A stretch of DNA of 64,000 bases from Apodemus sylvaticus (Eukaryota; Chordata; Mammalia; Rodentia; Muridae), in assembly GCF_947179515.1 (NCBI RefSeq), contig NC_067474.1:89216824-89280823 (forward strand), in the 5' to 3' direction. Below are positions 23,791-35,109 of this stretch, in pieces. A program made the position numbers and the translations under genes. Numbering within the stretch: position 1 is the stretch's first letter; each line of letters begins with the position of its first letter. The notes beneath the pieces are model-generated. The model had not been told where the DNA came from, did not search any database, and saw only the letters and a program-made list of their open reading frames with translations.

Positions 23791-24805
23791 CATCTGTAAG
23801 AAAGAGTGCTCCCCCTACCCCGAGAGTGATATACCCCAAGTAGGCTGTCTACAGCTCTTATTACAGCAATGCAGCAAGAGAATCAAACTCCAAACAGGGT
23901 ACTGTCTTAATGCTAAAGGTTCTTTGATTTCTCTGGTGTATGAAAATGCTCTGATCCATAACTGCAAGAGAAGGAGGCAAAACCTGTCTCATTTAGGGCA
24001 TCCTGTCTACTCGGAGGTAATATAAAGTCAAGATAATGTTTATAGTATTCAAATATGCACACAGAACATTTTGAAGTCTTTGCTATACACTTGATTTTAA
24101 ACTTAATATTACAGCATTTCATTTAATATATTTAGCTGTCATTTTCTTTCGTGAAGTAAATTAAATAACTTATGCATTGTATTCTGATACATAAAGTGTT
24201 TTGTATTATTCAGTATAATTTTATCTATTTTATACAGTATTTTCTCTGTTACAATCTATTAGTTGCATGTTTAATTAGTGATTCATGATTGTTGTGTAAA
24301 ATGTAATAATTAAATCACTTTATATCTGAAAAAAGTTATGTGAATACAAAGGATGATATTTATTTTATTGTACTATGATATTTTCCTCTTTCTTATGCTA
24401 GAAAAAAGTTATTTCCTGGAGTTTATTTCTATTGCTAGTGATATTTCTATATATCAAAACCCTTTTTGATTGTCAAAACAGCATGTGAGTTTAAAGCACA
24501 TTTTACATTAGCACAGCCACTATGACCTTTTAAAGTAGTTAAAATTATAGAGTAAAGACATTTCATTAGGAAGCTTTCAGTGCCTTTCATTTAGATTTGC
24601 TTGTGCATATTTTCTTTACTTAATATCTTCACAGTTTTGGAGATTTGAGTATAAAGATGACCCCTTGCATTACTTTAAATATTAGATAGAAATAGTTTCA
24701 AGAAAAGAAATGAAGCACCAAAAGGTAATATTGCAAAATTTTCAAGTCTCCATTTCACAGATGTCTCTCTCTATCCTTTTCCCTTCCCTCTCTTTTCTTT
24801 TATTT
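23791..24805. other. Single-copy AT-rich DNA, no feature seen
   Basis: It is very AT-rich at 24120-24480. No repeat family or gene is recognised. Confidence 0.45.
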
Positions 24806-24809
24806 GAGG

Positions 24810-25590
24810 GGGGCAATATACTTATTAATTCCTGGAGAATGTCGTGTAGTATATTTTGAGCAAAATCAGCCCTAACTCTTCTTACTTCCTATTTCATCTT
24901 TCCATCTCTTTCCTTCAAACACTGACATTTATTCTTTTTCCTCTTCTTTTCCTATCAGGTCCAGTTTGTTTTGCTAAGGTAATATTGGTCTTTGTCCTGG
25001 TGTATAATCAACCTATTAAGAATCACATCATTAAAAAAACAAAAAAAACAGATTATCCTCCCAGCAGCTATCAAATGCTAATAGAGACCAAGACAGAGGT
25101 GAGTTTACCTACTTTGCACTCTCTATGCTGATACATTGTCTGGTTGCAGCTTGTGAAAGTCTTATGTGTGTTTTCACTATTTCTCTGAGTTCACTTTGCC
25201 TTTGCACTGTTGTGTATGGGAAATACTGTTTCCATCAACTTATCAGTGCCTTCTGATTCTCATCACCTTTCCATCCATCTTGTGGAAAGATCTCTGAGCC
25301 TTGTAGAGAGGAGTGTAATATGAAGATCTGATTTAGAATTGAAATTCATTGTCTTTGTTTCCTGAATAGTCACCAGTGTGGGATCTCTGATCCAGTCAGA
25401 AAGTGGTTGGTTACACCCACCACATTCATACCACTATTTTGCCAGTGTGCCTTTCTTCTCGTGCAATCATTCTTGTTGCTTCTAGTGTTTACAAGCAGGA
25501 GATACTGAAGCTTAGTTTTCTTCTCTGTCAATGTGTATAGCACCAACCAGCATCATGAACCTATAGAGGTGAAACTTCTAGGTAAATATC
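24810..25590 (-). mobile_element. Lx-like L1 3'UTR, minus orientation
   Basis: The plus-strand order follows the reverse complement of an older murine L1 3'UTR. Anchors are the pyrimidine-rich part at 24880-24955, an A-rich stretch at 25030-25050, 'cccagcagctatcaaatgct' at 25060-25080, 'ctgagccttgtagagaggagtg' near 25297, and 'agtcagaaagtggttggtta' near 25394. It is heavily diverged. The plus frame at 24856-25131 lies antisense in it. Confidence 0.75.
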
Positions 25591-26099
25591 AACTTGATGT
25601 ACCCATGTTCTGAAACTGAAATACATGTATATTCAGCAGAATGGTCTTACCATTAACTTTGAGAGGTTAGGCAGAAGTATTGCAATAGCCTGTAATTACT
25701 GGGAGTCTATGGGACCCATTTGTCCAACAACTCAAAAAGTGATGACTCATCCATATGGGTTTTTATGTCCTAGAATGGACTATCAGGTTGGTTTATTGTA
25801 CCATATCATAAAACAACTTCATTAAAATTATTTTTATATATGTTTGAATATAAATTTTATAAAACTTGTAATGTAGTTGGTTTCTGCATTATATTTTCAA
25901 AACTTTAATGTTACATATACTTCCACACATCCCCTCTTTTACCTTGTTTTTCCATATCCCACACCAAACTAACCCTTCTTTTTCCATTGTTCATCTATAA
26001 CCTTTTATATGCCTGTGTTACTTTTCTCCTCCCAGTAATTTTCTGACCTCTGCAGGCCTTCCAAATGGAATACATATATTTGAAGACTCAAAGGTAACA
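25591..26099. other. Single-copy DNA, no feature seen
   Basis: A pyrimidine-rich part at 25920-26040 resembles L1 3' ends only vaguely. Nothing is supported. Confidence 0.35.
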
Positions 26100-26345
26100 T
26101 GTAGAAATGAGAGAAAATATATTTTTTATCTTTTTGTGTCATTTATCTCACTCTGAATTATTAGTTTTAGTTCTATTTGTTTACCTGCACATTTCATTTT
26201 CCTTGACAACTAAATACTCTGCCATAATACTTAACAATTTTAATATAATAAATGTGCTAATAAATAAAGTACATTTTTATTATTCATCCATCAGTTAATT
26301 GCTGTCTAGGTTGTTTCCACTTCCTGGCTATTGTGAATGGAGTAA
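26100..26345 (-). mobile_element. Ancient L1 (L1M type) ORF2 end relic
   Basis: The stretch at 26285-26345 ('catcagttaattgctgtctaggttgtttccacttcctggctattgtgaatgga') is the reverse complement of the conserved C-terminal ORF2 region of old mammalian L1s. The upstream part to 26100 agrees less well. No frame remains. Confidence 0.6.
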
Positions 26346-26474
26346 TACCTGCACTAAATTTAACTTCACCCAGAACAGTTGGTAGAGCATGCCTGACCAC
26401 TCTTGGTTCTAGCTATATGCCAGATTACCTCCATGACAATGTGAAGTTTGACCAGAATGCCACTGAGTTGTATC

Positions 26475-26488
26475 CAATTTAAATTTTT
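26475..26488. repeat. Left target-site duplication of the inverted L1
   Basis: CAATTTAAATTTTT here is repeated exactly at 29858-29871. The two copies bracket the L1 segments of both orientations between them, which marks one insertion event. Confidence 0.85.
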
Positions 26489-26759
26489 TATTGATATATT
26501 TTTATTTACATTTCAAATGACTTCCCCTTTTCTGGGTCCCCACTCCCTGCAAGTCCCATAAGCCCTCTTCCGTCCCCCTGTTCATCCATCCACCCCTTCC
26601 CACTTCCCTGTTCTGGAATTCCCCTATACTCTTGCACTGAGTCTTTCCAGAACCAGGGGCCACTTCTTTTGGGGCATCATTTAATTTGTGGATTATGTCC
26701 TGGGTATTCAAAGTTTCTAGGCTAATATCCACTTATCAGTGAGTGCATACCATGATTGA

Positions 26760-28400
26760 TCTTTTGAGACTAGGTTATCTCACTTAGTATGATGTTCTCC
26801 AGCTCCATCCATTTGTCTAAGAATTTCATGAATTCATTGTTTCTAATGGCTGAATAGTACTCCATTGTGTAAATATACCACATTTTTTGTATCTATTCCT
26901 CCGTTGAAGGACACCTAGGTTCTTTCCAGCTTCTGGATACTACAAATAGGGCTGCTATGAACATAGTGGAGCATGTGTCCTTATTGCATGCTGAAGAATC
27001 CTCTGGATATATGCCCAGGAGTGGTATAACAGGGTCTTCAGAAAGTGACATGCCCAGTTTTCTGAGTAACCGCCAGACTGATTTCCAAAGTGGTTGCACC
27101 ATCTTGCAATCCCACCAGCAGTGGAGGAATGTTCCTCTTTCTCCACATCCTTGCCAACACCTGCTGTCTCCTGAATTTTTGACCTTAGCCATTCTGACTG
27201 GTCTGAGGTGAAATCTCAGGGTTGTTTTGATTTGCATTTCCCAAATGATTAATGATGTTGAACATTTCTTAAGGTGTTTCCCAGCTCTCCGAAGTTCTTC
27301 ATGTGAAAATTCTTTGTTTAGCTCCGTACCCCACTTTTTAATGGGGTTATTTGGTTCTCTGGGTTCTACTTTCTTGAGTTCTTTGTATATATTAGATATT
27401 AGCCCTATGTCAGATTTAGGGTTGGTGAAGATCCTTTCCCAGTCTGTTGGTTGACATTTTGTCCTTTTGACAGTGTCCTTTGCCTTACAGAAACTTTGTA
27501 GTTTTATGAGGTCCCATTTGTCAATTCTTGATCTTAGAGCATAAGCTATTGGTGTTCTATTCAGGAACTTTTCCCCTGTGCCCATGTCCTCCAGCGTCTA
27601 CCCCAGTTTCCTTTCGATTAGTTTCAGTGTGTCAGGTTTTATGTGGAGGTCCTTGATCCATTTGGAGTTGAGCTTGGTACAAGGAGATAAGAATGGATCG
27701 ATTCGCATTCTTCTGCATGCTGACCTCCAATTGAATCAGCACCATTTGTTGAAAAGACTATCCTTTTTCCACTGGAGGCTTTCAGCTCCTTTGTCGAAGA
27801 CCAAGTGACCATAGATGTGTTGGTTCATTTCTGGGTCTTCAATCCTATTCCATTGATCCGCTTGCCTGATATTGTACCAATACCATGCAGTTTTTATCTC
27901 TATTGCTTTGTAGTAGAGTTTAAAGTCTGGGATACTGAATCCCCCTGAAGTTCTTTTACTGTTGAGAATAGTTTTAGCTATCCGGGGTTTTTTGTTATTC
28001 CAGATGAATTTGAGAATTGCTCTTTCTAGCTCTATGAAGAATTGGGTTGGGATTTTTATGGGGATAGCATTGAATCTGTAGATTGCCTTTGGCAAGATGG
28101 CCATTTTAACTATATTAATCCTGCCAATCCACGAGCATGGAAGATTTTTCCATTTTCTGAGATCTTCTTTCGATTTCCTTCTTCAGAGATCTGAAGTTCT
28201 TGTCATATAGGTCTTTCACTTGTTTGGTTAGAGTCACACCAAGATACTTTATGCTGTTTGTAGCTATTATGAAGGGGGTCATTTCCCTAATTTCTTTCTC
28301 AGTCTGCTTATTCTTTGAATATATAGAGGCTACTGATTTGCTTGCGTTGATTTTGTAGCCAGCCACTTTGTTGAAGTTGTTTATCAGCTGTAGGAGTTCT
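26760..28400 (-). pseudogene. L1 ORF2 C-terminal half, broken
   Basis: Minus-strand pieces read as ORF2 from the region after the reverse transcriptase to near the C-terminus. At 28366-28115 there is a piece starting MAGYKINASKS; at 28104-27736 one starting MAILPKAIYRFNAI; at 27585-26893 a 230-residue piece. The last includes the cysteine-rich C-terminal motif (CWQGCGERGTFLHCWWDC, near residues 143-160 of the piece). Frameshifts separate the pieces, for example near 28110 (an extra base after the KKEIE segment) and between 27736 and 27585. L1 ORF2 supplies endonuclease and reverse transcriptase for retrotransposition; this copy cannot. Confidence 0.9.
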
Positions 28401-29857
28401 CAGGTAGACTAACCAAAGGGCACAGAGAAAGTATCCAAATTAACAAAATTAGAAATGAAAATGGAGATATTACAACAGAAATTGAGGAAATTCAAAAAAT
28501 CATCAGATCCTACTACAAAACCCTCTACTCAACACAACTGGAAAATCTGGAGGAAATGGACATCTTCTTAGAGAGATACCAATTACCAAAATTAAACCAG
28601 AATCAAATAGACCATCTAAACAGACCCATAACCCCTAAAGAAATAGAAGGGTTCATAGGTAGGCTTCCGACCAAAAAAAGCACAGGACCAGATGGTTTCA
28701 GTGCAGAATTCTATCAGACCTTCAAAGAAGACTTAACACCAATACTCTTCAAACTTTTCCACCAAATAGAAACAGAAGGAACACTACCCAACTCCTTCTT
28801 CGAAGCCACTATTATGCTGATACCAAAACCACACAAAGATCCAACTAAGAAAGAGAATTTCAGGCCAATTTCCCTTATGAATATCGATGCAAAAATACTA
28901 AATTACATTCTTGCCCACTGAATCCAAGAACACATAAAAACGATCATCCACCATGATCAAGTAGGCTTCATCCCAGGGATGCCGGGATGATTCAATATAA
29001 GAAAATCCATCAATACAATCCACTACATAAACAAACTCAAAGAAATAAACCACATGATCAGTTCATTAGATACTGAAAAAGCATTTAACAAAATTCAGCA
29101 TCCTTTCATGCTAAAAGTCTTGGAAAGGACAGGAATTCAAGGCCCATATCTAAACATAGTAAAAGCAATACACAGCAAACCAGTAGCCAACATCAAACTA
29201 AATGGAGAGAAACTTGAAGTAATCCCACTAAAATCAGGGACTAGACAAGGCTGCCCCCTCTCTCCATATCTTTTCAATATAGTTCTTGAAGTCCTAGTTA
29301 GAGCAATTAGACAACATAAGGAATTCAAAGGGATACAAATTGGAAAGGAAGAAGTCAAACTATCACTATTTGCAGATGATATGATAGTATACTTAAGTGA
29401 CCGTAAAAACTCTACTAAAGAGCTCCCACAGCTGATAAACAACTTCAGCAAAGTGGCGGCTACAAAATCAACGCAAGCAAATCAGTAGCCTTTATATATT
29501 CAAAGGATAAGCAGACTGAGAAAGAAATGAGGGAAATGACCCCCTTCACAATAGCTACAAACAGCATCAAGTATCTTGGGGTGACTCTAACCAAACAAGT
29601 GAAAGACCTATATGACAAGAACTTCAGATCTCTGAAGAAGGAAATCGAAGAAGACCTCAGAAAATGGAAAAATCTTCCATGCTCGTGGATTGGCAGGATT
29701 AATATAGTTAAAATGGCCATCTTGCCAAAGGCAATCTACAGATTCAATGTTATCCCCATAAAAATCCCAACCCAGTTCTTCAAAGCGCTAGGAAGAGCAA
29801 TTCTTAAATTCATCTGGAAAAACAAAAAAAAACCACGATAGCTAAAACTATTCTCAA
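28401..29857 (+). pseudogene. L1 ORF2 central part with RT domain, broken
   Basis: Plus-strand frames 28556-28921, 29054-29488 and 29527-29841 are consecutive parts of the ORF2 reverse transcriptase and thumb region. Visible RT motifs are the TGPDGFSAEFYQTF and NFRPISLMN segments, GTRQGCPLSPYLFN, and the catalytic FADD at 29369-29380. In-frame stops occur after ILAH (28919-28921) and within the GMPG-FNI segment (about 28987-28989). A 1-base deletion near 29457 (relative to the other arm) shifts the frame in the KVA segment. It is non-functional. Confidence 0.92.
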
Positions 29858-29871
29858 CAATTTAAATTTTT
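29858..29871. repeat. Right target-site duplication of the inverted L1
   Basis: This is an exact 14-base match to 26475-26488. The first bases (CAA/CA) are also what the L1 sequence would have next (…CTCAACA), so a few bases of microhomology were available for the second priming event. Confidence 0.85.
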
Positions 29872-30184
29872 AAAAACAAAACCAGAGTAGCCCCAAGATT
29901 GAACTCCCACCAGTCTTTACCTTGCTCATCACATAGGTTGCGGTAATACCAAATAACTATCCAAACAATTAAATCAGATATTGACACTTAAAAACAGTAT
30001 TAAAATATAAAAATCCCAATTCTAGATATCCGTGATTAAGAAAACAATATCACAAGAAAATAACAGAAATTAATATTCCTGACAAATAACTGTCAAAACT
30101 AACAATCTCAGAATAACAACAACAGCAACACAGTTACTAGCACATTTGACTAGAAAAAAGAATCTTTCTTTTATTCTCTACAAT
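29872..30184. other. AT-rich single-copy DNA, no feature seen
   Basis: This is A-rich sequence between two L1 elements. Nothing is recognised. Confidence 0.4.
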
Positions 30185-31190
30185 AAGTTAGACATCAGAG
30201 GTTCAAGGAGGGAGGGAATTGATTGGGAAAGAAGGTGGGGAGGGGGAAATGCTTTGGTATCATGTATGGGGGAGCAGGGAATGGGATACATGAGAACTCT
30301 GGGACAGGGAATGGGAGTCCAAATGTGGGGGCCATCACTTGGATGAGCCACGGACCTGGAGGAGGCTCCCGTAGTCCATGGGGGTGACCTTTCCTGAGTC
30401 TCCTAGCAGCTGGAGATATGGAGACTGAAGTAGTCACCTCCTTTAGCCAGGGAGGACTTTCAGTGGAAGGAGAGGGACAGTAACCCACCCACAAAACCTT
30501 CGACCCCAAATTTGTATTTTCTACAAGATGTGCAGAGACAAATATGAAATTGATTGAGAGAACAGCCAATCAATGACTGGCCCAATTTAAGGCATATCCC
30601 ATGGGAAACAGCAAATCCCTGACATTATTAAATATACTCTGCTTGTAGACAGGAGCTTAGTACAACTGTCTTCTGAGAAGCTTCATCCAGCAGCTGATGG
30701 AAACAGATGCAGAGACCCACAGCCACACATTAGGTAGAGCTTGGGGAGTCTTGTGGAAAAGAAGGACTAAGGAAGTCTGAGGGATGAAGGACACCATAAG
30801 AAGACCTACAGAGTCAACTAACCTGGTCCCATTGGGGTTCACAGAGACTGAAACACCAACCAAAAAGCATGAATGGGCTGTATCTAGGAACCCTAAACAT
30901 TTGTAGCAGATGTTCATCATGGTCTTTATGTGAGCCTCCAAATGGAATGGAGGCTCTCTGTGATTCTGTTGCCTTTTTTTGTAATCCTTTCCCATTACTG
31001 GTCTGCCTCAATGGAAGAGGATATACTTAGCTCTACTGCAACTTGATGTGGCAGGGTAGCTTGGCATGCATAAGATTCCCCTTCTCCTCAGAAAGGGTAA
31101 TGGGGCAAGAGGTTTTGAGGGTATCTCTGAGAGGAGAGGAGGGGGTGGGGCTGCAGTTAGGTTATAAATTGAATAAATAAATAAACAAAC
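30185..31190 (+). mobile_element. Lx-like L1 3'UTR with AATA tail
   Basis: An older murine L1 3'UTR in plus orientation. Anchors are 'agtcacctcctttagccagg' at 30433, 'accaatgactgg'-like at 30570, 'cagcagctgatggaaacagatgcagagacccacag' at 30690-30722, and a G-rich block at 31130-31150 followed by an ATAA-type tail at 31165-31187. It is 5' truncated and has no ORF2. The frames at 30146-30346 and 30195-31202 are incidental. Confidence 0.8.
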
Positions 31191-31424
31191 TATGAGTGAC
31201 AAATATCACCTTACAGTTAACGGAAAGGGAAGGTGTCCAGCAAAGTGAACAAAGCAGTGGTAGTTATTCTAACTTCTGACAAAACAGATTTCAACCCAAA
31301 ACTTGTCAGCAAAAATAGGAAAGGACATTATGTACTAGTCAAAATAAATCTGACAAAATGATACCACAATTTTAAAAATTTTATACATTAATTATATGGG
31401 AGCTCTTGTCTAAAAGAAATTCAG
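31191..31424. other. Short stretch with an L1-like phrase
   Basis: The segment at 31265-31350 loosely resembles part of the internal sequence of old L1-related repeats in rodents, but the match is too weak for a firm call. Confidence 0.3.
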
Positions 31425-31985
31425 GGACAAAATGGAGCAGAGACTGAAGGAATGGCCAACCAATGACTGGACCAACTTGGGATCTATTCCATGGGAAGGC
31501 ACCAATCCCTTATACTATTACTGATTTTCTTGCAGACAAGATCCTAGCAGGCTGTCCTCTAAAAGGCTTTACCAGCAGTCTACTCAGACAGATGCAGATA
31601 CTCACAGCTGAGCATTATACAGAGGTCAGGGACATCTATGGAAGAGTTAGGGGAAGAATTGAAGGAACTGGAGGGGATTGAAGCCCCGTACGAAGACCAA
31701 CAACATTGTCAACTAACCTGGACCCCTGTGAGCTCCTAGGAACTGATCCACCAACCACAGGACATGCACAGGCTGGCCTGAAGCCCCGGGCTCTTACATA
31801 GCAGAGGGCTGTCTTGTCTGTCCTCAGTGAAAGAGGATGTTCCTTATTCCGTAGAGACATTATGTGCCAGGGTAGAGAGATAACTGAGGGGGCACCTTCT
31901 CAGAGGTGAAGGGGAATTCTGTGAATGGGTATTGGGAGGGGGACTACATTTGAGATGTCAATAATTATAATAAATAATAAATAAC
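31425..31985 (+). mobile_element. Second Lx-like L1 3'UTR
   Basis: It is co-linear with 30540-31190, with the same order of anchors: 'ccaaccaatgactggacc' at 31458, a steps-like 'ccagcagtctactcagacagatgcag' at 31572, 'gaaccaccaacc'-like at 31747, a G-rich block at 31935, then a TAATAAATAA tail. It is a separate insertion of the same family as the preceding element. Confidence 0.8.
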
Positions 31986-32069
31986 AAAAGCAAAATATAA
32001 AAATTGCAAAACACAAGGAAATCCAGTTTTATAACAGGAACACTATTACATCTAAAATCATGGATGGAC

Positions 32070-32234
32070 CCCCATGCCGTGACCCACAGTGACCCACAGC
32101 CATAAAATTATTTTGTTGCTACTTCAGAACTGTAATTTTACTACTGTTAGGAATCATAATTGAAACATCTAATGTGCAAGATAAAAAATATGTGACCTCT
32201 CATGGGGACACAACTCACAGGTGGAGAGCCACTG
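32070..32234 (+). mobile_element. URR1-type hAT (Charlie) DNA element, 5' truncated
   Basis: The internal phrase 'ccataaaattattttgttgctacttc' (32100-32126) and 'actgttaggaatcataatt' are typical of the short rodent non-autonomous hAT element. The right end is the terminal inverted repeat GTGGAGAGCCACTG at 32221-32234. The left terminal repeat is not clear and may be lost. It moves only with transposase supplied elsewhere. Confidence 0.75.
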
Positions 32235-32429
32235 TCCTAATGATTACACAATCTCACAAAACAGCTCAACTCGTTGGAAACAAACCGTTCAAACATATAA
32301 GTATGTTATAGACATTCACGATAGACTATAATAGCTGTTGTTGTATTTTGAGCTTATTGCTTAAATATTATGGTTGGGCACATTCATGGTGTTATTTGTC
32401 AAGTATCTGCTGACATTACATATTTTATG
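32235..32429. other. Single-copy DNA, no feature seen
   Basis: This is AT-rich with nothing recognised. Confidence 0.35.
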
Positions 32430-32660
32430 GATGTACTTCACTGCTGATTGACACTGGATTATTTTTAGTTTAGAGTAATTACAATTAATGTTGTGCTAAA
32501 CATCCTTATACATTTATAATCACAAGTAGGATTGCTATGCCATCTGGTATACACAGGCGCATTGTTGATGGATAATGGCAAAGTGGATGTAGCAAGTGTC
32601 TCCTTTTTAAATATTCGAATGTTCTAGTGTCAGAAAACCTTTGCAAATATGTGGTTAGAG
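32430..32660 (-). mobile_element. Probable ancient L1 ORF2 end relic
   Basis: The plus strand at 32490-32590 ('gttgtgctaaacatccttatac', 'aagtaggattgctatgcc') resembles the reverse complement of the C-terminal ORF2 region of old L1s ('gctgctatgaacatt…ggaattgctgggtca'). It is very diverged. Confidence 0.45.
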
Positions 32661-33124
32661 TATTTTCTTCAAAATTCCAAGTTAGACTGTAAAAGAGGAG
32701 AGAAGAGTTGAAGCTTAGACTGCTAAAAATTCAGTAGCTGATAAGATAATGATGGTTGTATTCTGGGTAGTGAAAAATTCAATGTCACTACCAGGCTTTA
32801 TCATTAGAAGAAGGATGTATGTATGTACATCATGAAGTATATGTAGCTCATGTGACTTGAGACACAAGGAGATGGACATCTCTTGAGGCCCTCGCCATCT
32901 TCCCAACTCTCTAAGTCTCAGTTAAGCTCCCCATGCCTTGCCCTGCCTTGGGACTCTTTAAAGCCACCTACATGGTTGTAAGATATTCTACTTTTTCCAG
33001 CCTCATAACTTAGGGATTCATTCAAACTGTGAGTCTTCTCAACTGATTTGAGAAGTTGAGAACTCTGAACTGAACTGAAAAAAAGAAAAGGAACAACATA
33101 CAAACATTAAGAAAATAAAAGTCA
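32661..33124. other. Single-copy DNA, no feature seen
   Basis: Minus-strand frames at 32715-32906 and 32918-33103 show no recognisable features. Confidence 0.4.
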
Positions 33125-33200
33125 GGGCTGAAGAGATGGCTCAGCCATTAAAGGATAGGCTCACAACCATAAAATATAAGAAAATAAAAGTAAGATGGCG
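33125..33200 (+). repeat. Short B2-derived SINE remnant
   Basis: The start 'gggctgaagagatggctcag' is the B2 head. It then jumps to 'ggctcacaaccataaaatat', the later part of B2, so the middle is deleted. An A-rich tail ends near 33200. Confidence 0.8.
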
Positions 33201-33224
33201 TGTCTCTGGCAAAAATAATCAATT

Positions 33225-34015
33225 CATAATAATTTTAACAAGAACCACTTTAATAAAACTCAATACACAAAACTGAAGCAAAGATTTATAAATGTGTTTA
33301 GAGTTTGAGGAATTGAAAGAGGACTCCAATAAACACCTGAATGAATTTGAGGACAGGGATAAGCTCCTGACTAAAGTCTGTGAAGACCCAAACAAATCAC
33401 AGAATGGAATCTTGCACACAACTACATAAGTGAAAATTAATCCAACTGAGAGAGAAACACGGAAGAAAACTCTAACAATAAAACTATAAATTAAAAACTC
33501 AATGACATAAAAAGTATCTGAGGAAAAACCTTACCAACAAAATGGATTTTGCAATTGACTATATCAGGGCTTGAAGACAAGGTAGATGAATTGAGCAATT
33601 AACTCAAAGTAAATAACGTATTTAAAAAAAATCACTCAAGAACATAGGATAGAAGATGACTCTATGTCAAACCACAGAACATATCTTCAATTAAGGCATA
33701 TAAAAAAACTTTCCAAACCTAGGGAAATAGAGGCCTATTCAAGTATAAGAGGCATATGGAGCATGGAATTGAAAGGGTTGGAAAGGAAGCTATTCATACC
33801 ATAATCCAGTTCAACACCAGGTATACAGAACAAAAGAGTATTGAGGGCAGAGTCCCTGAAGTCCAATACAAACGCTGGCCTGTAAGAATAGCAGGTGATT
33901 TTTAAAATGGAATCTGTAACACTCAGAAGTGCTTACATCAATATGCTTTACATTCTGAAAGAAAAGAACTGCTGATGGAGTCATAACTGGAGGAAAATGA
34001 AAAATCTTTCCATGG
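33225..34015 (+). pseudogene. Old L1 ORF1-region relic
   Basis: Phrases in order match a rodent L1 ORF1 region: 'gaattgaaagaggactccaa' (33311), 'aactctaacaataaaactat' (33469), 'acctagggaaatagaggcctat' (33717), 'gagtattgagggcagagtccctgaagtccaatacaaacgctggcctgtaagaatagcaggtgattt' (33835-33902), and 'attctgaaagaaaagaactgct' (33952). The 3' part corresponds to the nucleic-acid-binding C-terminus of ORF1p. Many stops and indels are present. No ORF2 follows. Confidence 0.65.
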
Positions 34016-34719
34016 TTAAAGACAGACTAATGTCCAGTGCCAGGTGTGTTACACGTCACCACATAGTGGTTAGCGTTATTCAGAGAACCTCCAGAACAAC
34101 ACAAGCTACTCTTGATTGCCTAACAGAACCCCATGGTATCCTCTGTGATAGCTAGCTTTCATAGTATTGTAAAGTGTTAAGAAGGTTACTAGTAGATAAA
34201 AGTCATCAACTGTCTCACTCCGCTGTGAAATCTATGAACTATAATAAACAACTGGTATGGCAAGACATGTCCATGCGTACAATACAAACATAAGTGTTAT
34301 TGTGATAACCAATCAATTTTTAACTGGATTTAAAAGCCACTTCCCAGAAGGAAAAACATGCCTGATTTTGTTAACCTGGCCAGGAATCCATGGATTGGAG
34401 TTTATATGTCTCAAAGGTAAACATACTATTATTATTTTTCTAAATCTATATAGAATCAAACTATCCTCTAAATCTGTATCTTTCAATGCATACCTTAGTG
34501 CAGAACTCAGACCACATCAGAGAAGTTTATTTGTACAGTGAACAGAAAATCACAACTGGTAAAAGTGTAGAAAACAGGAGACAACAGGATGATCAAACTT
34601 AAATATGACATTTATATCACACTCCTTTTGCTGAAGCTCAGGGACCGTTGCAAAAGAGAAGACAGAAAGATTGCAGGAGTCAAAGGTTAGGGAAGGCTGG
34701 AGTGAAAGGGTGTCTTCTG
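34016..34719. other. Single-copy DNA, no feature seen
   Basis: The frame at 34257-34541 has no recognisable family features. Confidence 0.4.
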
Positions 34720-34906
34720 AAGAACATGTTGAGAAACATTCAATGATGAAATAATTGCATTTGGATGGATGAAGGGAAGTCATCATATAAAAAGAAAATA
34801 AGGCAGCTAAAAATACTTGGCTAATCACAGCAATTCAATACAGCAAATCCCAAGTTCCCAAAGGATATTTCTTAGGTGCTTGGCTAATGAAAGACCAGAA
34901 AACCTG
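34720..34906. repeat. Unidentified repeat unit, copy 1
   Basis: This is co-linear with 35834-36016 in the same orientation. Shared anchors are GAGAAACA(T/C)TC, 'gaagggaagt'/'gagggaagtt', 'ataaaaaga', 'aatacagcaaa', 'ttcccaaa', and the near-identical 3' end TTCTTAGGTGCTTGGCTAAT then 'aga(c)tagaaaacc'. The family is unknown to me. Confidence 0.7.
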
Positions 34907-35109
34907 TAGCTCATACGATAGATCTATTTTTTACATGCATTTTTCTCTTCATTTCTCCAGTATATATTTTCATCAATTTGATAACATTTATAAGTATAGT
35001 AAAGCAATGTATCTTGTTACTTTGTTTTAGAATTCCCAGGATAGAACAAAGGCATTGTTAGGAAGTTATCAAGTCAGCTACTGTAGAAGACATGTTAAGG
35101 TGTGGATAT

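Larger units (their letters stand above)
26489..29857 (-). mobile_element. L1 with inverted 5' part (twin-priming structure)
   Basis: The right-way-up 3' part is on the minus strand (28400 down to 26489): ORF2 C-terminal half, short 3'UTR and A tail. The 5' part is in plus orientation (28401-29857): central ORF2 with the reverse transcriptase. A 14-bp target duplication flanks the whole, so this is best explained by one insertion with twin priming rather than two L1s. The two parts overlap in content by about 440 bp, giving inverted arms at 27960-28400 and 29419-29859 with about 5% divergence. The 3'UTR appears internally shortened compared with the copy at 5.6 kb. Confidence 0.88.

Noticed and set aside
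26893..27585. 230-codon open frame on the minus strand as a possible gene
   Set aside because: It is the C-terminal piece of L1 ORF2 inside a truncated, inverted L1 with frameshifts on either side.
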